In this document: positions 20,485 through 23,734 of the stretch, piece by piece | Layout of the letters: each line of letters begins with the position of its first letter | How positions within the stretch are numbered: the stretch's first letter is position 1 | Assembly: GCA_030646565.1 (NCBI GenBank) | Contig: JAUSLA010000026.1 | Coordinates: 1 to 23,734, forward strand | Length of the DNA stretch: 23,734 nt | Direction: 5' to 3' | Source: a bacterium | Lineage (GTDB): Bacteria > Patescibacteriota > Minisyncoccia > Minisyncoccales > RBG-13-42-11 | Position numbers and translations under genes: made by a program | The notes under the pieces: model-generated | Database searches by the model: none | Told to the model about the DNA's origin: nothing | Seen by the model: the letters and a program-made list of their open reading frames with translations, nothing else

Positions 20485-20551
20485 CCGAGTTTTCGCGGAG
20501 CGAAAACGAAGGTGAAGAGAAGACGAGAACATTGTTCTCGTCGCTTCGCCT
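20484..20551. repeat. Palindromic element between the two copies of the atpG tail
   Basis: A forward unit: ACCGAG, hairpin 1 GTTTTCGC-GGA-GCGAAAAC, linker GAAGGTGAAGAGAA, and hairpin 2 with 9-bp arms GACGAGAAC / GTTCTCGTC around ATT, ending GCTTCGCCT next to the atpG stop codon. Confidence 0.85.
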
Positions 20552-21524
20552 ACGCTAGGGTGCTTGAAACTATCTCGCTTATTTCTTTCGTAATATTGGC
20601 CTGTCTGGATTTATTATAAAAAAGAGTCAGATCTTCCGATAATTCCGCCGCGTTGTCTGAAGCATTTTTCATAGCCATTCTTCTGGCCGCATGTTCGGAT
20701 GCGTTTGTTTCCAAAATTAAGTGATAAAACCTCATTCTGGCTAAATGCCAAGCTAATTTAGAAAGCAATACTTTGGAAGAAGGCTCTATCAAATAATCTG
20801 CTGGTTTTTCCTCTAATTTTATTTCTTTTCTAATCTCGGAAAATTTTCCCGTTTCAGGTATGAGCTCCTCAATTGTTTTTTTAATAGACGACAATTCTAT
20901 CGGAAATATTTTTCTTGCCAAAACTTCTTGCTTTAAAGCGGATTTAAAATAAGTTGAGAACACAACAACTTCGTCCCATTTTTTTTCCAAGTATCCTTTT
21001 GATATAAAATCCGATATTTGATTCGTTTGCTCCGGCAGGGTAAAATCACCCACTCTGCTAAAACTTTCTGTAATTTTTAATCCTTTATTTGAAAGATATG
21101 TCTGGGCTTTTTTACCGACAGCGATAAAAAAATATTTCTCATTTACCCGAGCCGAAGGCGAAGGGTGAAGAAGAGCGTGAATGCGCTCTTCGACTTTTAC
21201 GTCTATGTTTTCCTCTTTAATATATTTTTCAAATTTTCTTATCGTTGCGCTGTTAAAAGAACCTGCTAAACCTTTGTCTGAAGTTATTATAACAAAAGCT
21301 GTTTTTTCTATTTTTCTCTTTTTCAAAAGAGGCGGCAAATCTATTTGCTGGACTGAAATTTTAGCCAATAGATCAAGCGAGGCAAAAGCATAGGGCCTGC
21401 CGGCTAAAGCAATCTCCTGGCTTTTGCGCATTTTTGTCGCGGCCACAAGTTCCATGGCTTTGGTAATCTGTCCGATATTATGTATGCTTTTTAGTCTGGT
21501 TTTAATAGATTGAACTGATTCCAT
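20550..21524 (-). CDS. atpG: F-type ATP synthase gamma subunit with an in-frame repeat insertion
   Basis: A 324-aa gamma subunit, the central rotor shaft of F1. The start at 21524 (MESVQSIKTRLKSIHNIGQITKAMELVAATKM) matches the conserved family N-terminus; 17 codons further upstream in the same frame are a translated palindromic element and are excluded. The C-terminal helix (MAMKNASDNAAELSEDLTLFYNKSRQANITKEISEIVSS) is complete. Residues about 110-127 (KVEERIHALLHPSPSARV) are encoded by a 51-bp palindromic element, exactly 17 codons, in the middle Rossmann-like domain. The last nine codons and the stop are duplicated downstream (20454-20484). The start codon lies 1 bp from another element, without a Shine-Dalgarno site. 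Confidence 0.95.
   Translation of the reverse strand: MESVQSIKTRLKSIHNIGQITKAMELVAATKMRKSQEIALAGRPYAFASLDLLAKISVQQIDLPPLLKKRKIEKTAFVIITSDKGLAGSFNSATIRKFEKYIKEENIDVKVEERIHALLHPSPSARVNEKYFFIAVGKKAQTYLSNKGLKITESFSRVGDFTLPEQTNQISDFISKGYLEKKWDEVVVFSTYFKSALKQEVLARKIFPIELSSIKKTIEELIPETGKFSEIRKEIKLEEKPADYLIEPSSKVLLSKLAWHLARMRFYHLILETNASEHAARRMAMKNASDNAAELSEDLTLFYNKSRQANITKEISEIVSSTLA
21145..21195. repeat. 51-bp palindromic element inserted in frame in atpG
   Basis: It starts ACCCGAGCCGAAGGCGAAGG, continues GTGAAG, then an 8-bp hairpin (21170-21177 and 21184-21191, 6-nt loop), and ends CGACT. It has the complete family layout and is exactly 17 codons long, so it keeps the gamma subunit frame open. 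Confidence 0.9.
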
Positions 21525-21525
21525 A

Positions 21526-21632
21526 ACCGAGTTCCGCGAAGCGGGATAAGTCGAAGAGCGTTCGCTCTTCTCCACCTGCGTCCCATTTCACGGGACTTGG
21601 TGGTTGAAGATGAGGACGCAGTCCTCATCGCC
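21526..21632. repeat. Nested palindromic element filling the atpA-atpG gap
   Basis: A forward head with hairpin 1 (ACCGAGTTCCGCGAAGCGGG), a reverse unit (AGTCGAAGAGCG, loop, CGCTCTTCTCCACC) with an extra hairpin (GTCCC-ATTTCAC-GGGAC) ending TTGGTGG, then a forward tail TTGAAG with 9-bp hairpin 2 (arms GATGAGGAC / GTCCTCATC). The element takes up nearly the whole 112-bp interval between the atpA stop and the atpG start. Confidence 0.8.
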
Positions 21633-21636
21633 CTTT

Positions 21637-23151
21637 TTACAATTTTGCCAAAACGGCTTTTAATTCTTTTTCTATTTCTTCTGTCAGGACTCCCGTCTTC
21701 TTAAGGGGTTCTAATATCTTTTCGTAATGCAGTTTTTCTATATTTTCCATTAATTTTTCTTGCAATGGAGATAGTTCCGATAAATCTGTTTTGTCAAAAT
21801 AACCGTTTAACACTGCGTACAAAATTATAATCTGTTTTTCAAACGGAAGAGGAGATAAATCCTGCTGCTTTAGGGCTTCTGTTATTATCTGGCCTCTCTG
21901 TATTTTTTTCTTAGTTGCCTCGTCAACATCGGAAGAGAACTGGACAAATGCCTGCAATTCTCTAAATTGAGCTAATTCCAAGCGCAACTTTCCCGCAACT
22001 TTTTTCATGGCCGGTGTTTGGGCTTTAGATCCTACTCTTGAAACAGATAAGCCGATATTAACCGCAGGCTTAATTCCCTGATTGAATAAATCGCTTTCCA
22101 AATAAATTTGGCCGTCTGTGATTGAGATTACATTAGTCGGAATATAGGCGGTTACGTCTCCAAGTTGTGTTTCAATAATCGGCAAAGCAGTTAAAGAACC
22201 GCCTCCCTTTTCCTTAGACAGCTTGGCTGCTCTTTCCAATAACCTTGAGTGCAAATAAAATATATCTCCAGGATATGCCTCTCTTCCCGGCGGCCTTCTT
22301 AGCAAAAGAGATATCTGCCTGTATGCAAAAGCGTGTTTTGATAAGTCGTCATAAATAACAACAGCGTCTTGGCCCTTATCTCGAAAATATTCTCCAATAG
22401 CGCAGCCGGCGTAAGGAGCCAGATACCACAAAGCAGCTCCCGAGGAAGCAGAAGCAGAAACTATTATTGTATATTTTAAAGCTCCTGAATTTTTAAGAAT
22501 TTCTACTGTTTTGGCTATTTTAGATTCTTTTTGGCCAATAGCTACATATATGCAAATAGGAGTTTTATGATAAGTATCTATGCTTTGGTTTATAATTGTA
22601 TCAAGAGCGATTGCTGATTTTCCCGTTTGCCTGTCTCCGATAATCAATTCTCTCTGGCCCCTTCCAATGGGTATCATAGAATCAATTGTTTTAATTCCCG
22701 TGTGCAAAGGAGTATCAACAGGCTCTCTATCTAAAACAGACGGAGCATCTTTTTCCAATAAGCATAGGGTCGGCTCTTCATTTCCAAATAATGGGCCCTT
22801 GCCGTCTAAGGCTTCGCCCAGCGGATTTACAACCCTCCCCAATAAGTTTTCGTTTACCGGAATCGAAAGAAGATTGTTTGTTCTTTTAACTATGTCTTTG
22901 CTTTTTATATCCGTATAATCTCCCAAAATAAGAGCGCCGACAGAATCCTCTTCCAAATTCAAAGCCAGAGCTTTTATTTCTTTTTTCTCGGTTTCAACAA
23001 TAATAATTTCCTGCGATTTTACGTTCTTTAACCCGTAAATCTTTACTATGCCGTCTCCGGACTCAATAACCCTTCCGATTTCTTCCAATTTTTCGGTATC
23101 TTTGTAATCCCCTATCGCCTGCTTTAATTTTTCTATTATTTCGTAAGACAT
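21637..23151 (-). CDS. atpA: F-type ATP synthase alpha subunit
   Basis: A 504-aa alpha subunit, the non-catalytic nucleotide-binding partner of beta in the F1 hexamer. Walker A GDRQTGKS is at 172-179. The characteristic stretches VGDGIV-like (ESGDGIVKIYG), GREAYPGDIFYLHSRLLERAAKL and VSRVGSKAQTPAMKKVAG are present. The length is standard (E. coli 513 aa). The start follows the atpH stop with no gap (TAG-ATG). The atpH-atpA-atpG-atpD-atpC order is the canonical operon order. Confidence 0.97.
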   Translation of the reverse strand: MSYEIIEKLKQAIGDYKDTEKLEEIGRVIESGDGIVKIYGLKNVKSQEIIIVETEKKEIKALALNLEEDSVGALILGDYTDIKSKDIVKRTNNLLSIPVNENLLGRVVNPLGEALDGKGPLFGNEEPTLCLLEKDAPSVLDREPVDTPLHTGIKTIDSMIPIGRGQRELIIGDRQTGKSAIALDTIINQSIDTYHKTPICIYVAIGQKESKIAKTVEILKNSGALKYTIIVSASASSGAALWYLAPYAGCAIGEYFRDKGQDAVVIYDDLSKHAFAYRQISLLLRRPPGREAYPGDIFYLHSRLLERAAKLSKEKGGGSLTALPIIETQLGDVTAYIPTNVISITDGQIYLESDLFNQGIKPAVNIGLSVSRVGSKAQTPAMKKVAGKLRLELAQFRELQAFVQFSSDVDEATKKKIQRGQIITEALKQQDLSPLPFEKQIIILYAVLNGYFDKTDLSELSPLQEKLMENIEKLHYEKILEPLKKTGVLTEEIEKELKAVLAKL

Positions 23152-23535
23152 CTAAATATCAAAAACTTTTTTAATTTTATTAGAAAACGATCCGTCGATC
23201 AAAAGCTCGTTATTAATTGTTATTCTTACACCGGCTATTAAATCAGAGTTTATCTTTTTCTCAACCTTGTCTGTTTTTTTTAGAAAAGAATTTGTGGCCT
23301 TTTCGTTTTTTCCCTTAAGTTCTCTGGCAGATTCTATTACAATCTTTCGACGGCCTGTTTTTTGGTTGATTGTATTTTCCGCTAAATCGATTATTTCTTT
23401 TAACTTTTTCTGGTCTCGATTTTTTCTGACCAAATTTAAAAAATTCTTAATGCATTGATTAATTTTGCCTTCGTTCTTTATTTCCAGAATAACGTCGCAA
23501 AAAGACTGCGCGTAATCTTTAGGACTGTAGCCCAT
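23152..23535 (-). CDS. atpH: F-type ATP synthase delta subunit, shortened
   Basis: A 127-aa delta (OSCP-like) subunit, about 50 residues shorter than the typical 177. The conserved C-terminal motif is clear: KINSDLIAGVRITINNELLIDGSFSNKIKKV. The N-terminal six-helix domain that binds alpha is reduced, with only YSPKDYAQSFCDVILEIK and about two further helices recognisable. Delta joins the top of F1 to subunit b. The gene overlaps atpF by 17 bp and ends directly at the atpA start. A compact delta fits the reduced ATP synthase suggested by the short epsilon. Confidence 0.85.
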   Translation of the reverse strand: MGYSPKDYAQSFCDVILEIKNEGKINQCIKNFLNLVRKNRDQKKLKEIIDLAENTINQKTGRRKIVIESARELKGKNEKATNSFLKKTDKVEKKINSDLIAGVRITINNELLIDGSFSNKIKKVFDI

Positions 23536-23734
23536 GTAGGATAGACGCAGTTTTTTTGATTAATTTTTCATCAACTTCGTCCGGCTCAATTCCAACGCCC
23601 TTGGCAATTGCTGTTTTTATTATTTCTGCTCCCTCTCTTTGGATTTTTTCATACATTTCCTTTTTTTGCCTTTCTGCCATTTCTTCCGCCCTCTTAAGAA
23701 GTTCCTGCTCTTTTTCTTTAATTTCTACCGCAAT
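23519..23734 (-). CDS. atpF: F-type ATP synthase b subunit, C-terminal part (cut by the window edge)
   Basis: The last 71 codons of an ORF that continues past the window edge, in the frame that starts at 23734 (IAVEIKEKEQELLKRAEEMAE...) and ends ILHGLQS-TAA at 23519-23521. The visible part is a highly charged continuous helix (KEKEQELLKRAEEMAERQKKEMYEKIQ) followed by DEKLIKKTASIL, as in the C-terminal dimerisation and delta-binding part of subunit b. Its position in front of atpH with a 17-bp overlap supports the assignment. The membrane helix is outside the window. Confidence 0.82.
   Translation of the reverse strand: MAVEIKEKEQELLKRAEEMAERQKKEMYEKIQREGAEIIKTAIAKGVGIEPDEVDEKLIKKTASILHGLQS

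Noticed and set aside
21525..21575. Longer N-terminus of AtpG (MEKSERSSTYPASRNSV)
   Set aside because: These codons are palindromic element sequence in front of the conserved start MESVQSIKTRLKSI.

Overview
The window looks like part of a Candidatus Patescibacteria (CPR) chromosome, most likely of Parcubacteria type. This rests on the compact F-type ATPase operon with a shortened epsilon (81 aa) and delta (127 aa) subunit, tightly packed overlapping genes, many starts without a Shine-Dalgarno sequence, a tRNA without encoded CCA, and the modest G+C content. It is an inference from gene content, not a phylogenetic placement. Nearly all genes are on the minus strand, so transcription runs from high to low coordinates.

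Layout from low to high coordinate. (1) 1-3035: a small zinc-ribbon protein with its own promoter and terminator, then the operon DUF1003 protein - ZIP metal transporter - rarA. (2) 3048-4370: an unknown 260-aa protein, tRNA-His(GUG), a 28-bp perfect palindrome, and a small promoter-to-terminator unit that may be a structured RNA. (3) 4400-14307: a long gene train, uvrD/AddB-like helicase-nuclease - xseA - xseB - obgE - MacA-like adaptor - MacB-like ATPase - MacB-like permease - DUF5666 protein. (4) 14308-18030: an A+T-rich accessory block with a small plus-strand ORF, a NYN-domain nuclease, a coiled-coil membrane protein, and an operon of a LexA-like repressor, a DpnI-type methyl-directed restriction enzyme and three small ORFs. 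(5) 18187-23734: the ATP synthase operon atpF(partial)-atpH-atpA-atpG-atpD-atpC followed by a beta-carbonic-anhydrase-like gene.

The two most notable signals are as follows. First, a family of roughly 50-bp two-hairpin palindromic repeats (head ACCGAG, variable hairpin 1, linker CGAAGGTGAAG, variable hairpin 2) occurs about 17 times, in gaps between genes, directly against start codons, nested in each other, and in frame inside AtpG, UvrD and the C-terminus of Obg. One copy sits beside a duplicated atpG 3' end. The family is missing from the accessory block. Second, the accessory block contains a LexA-like - DpnI operon whose promoter has a perfect 8-2-8 palindrome exactly between its -35 and -10 boxes. 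This suggests a self-cleaving repressor controlling a restriction enzyme specific for methylated GATC.
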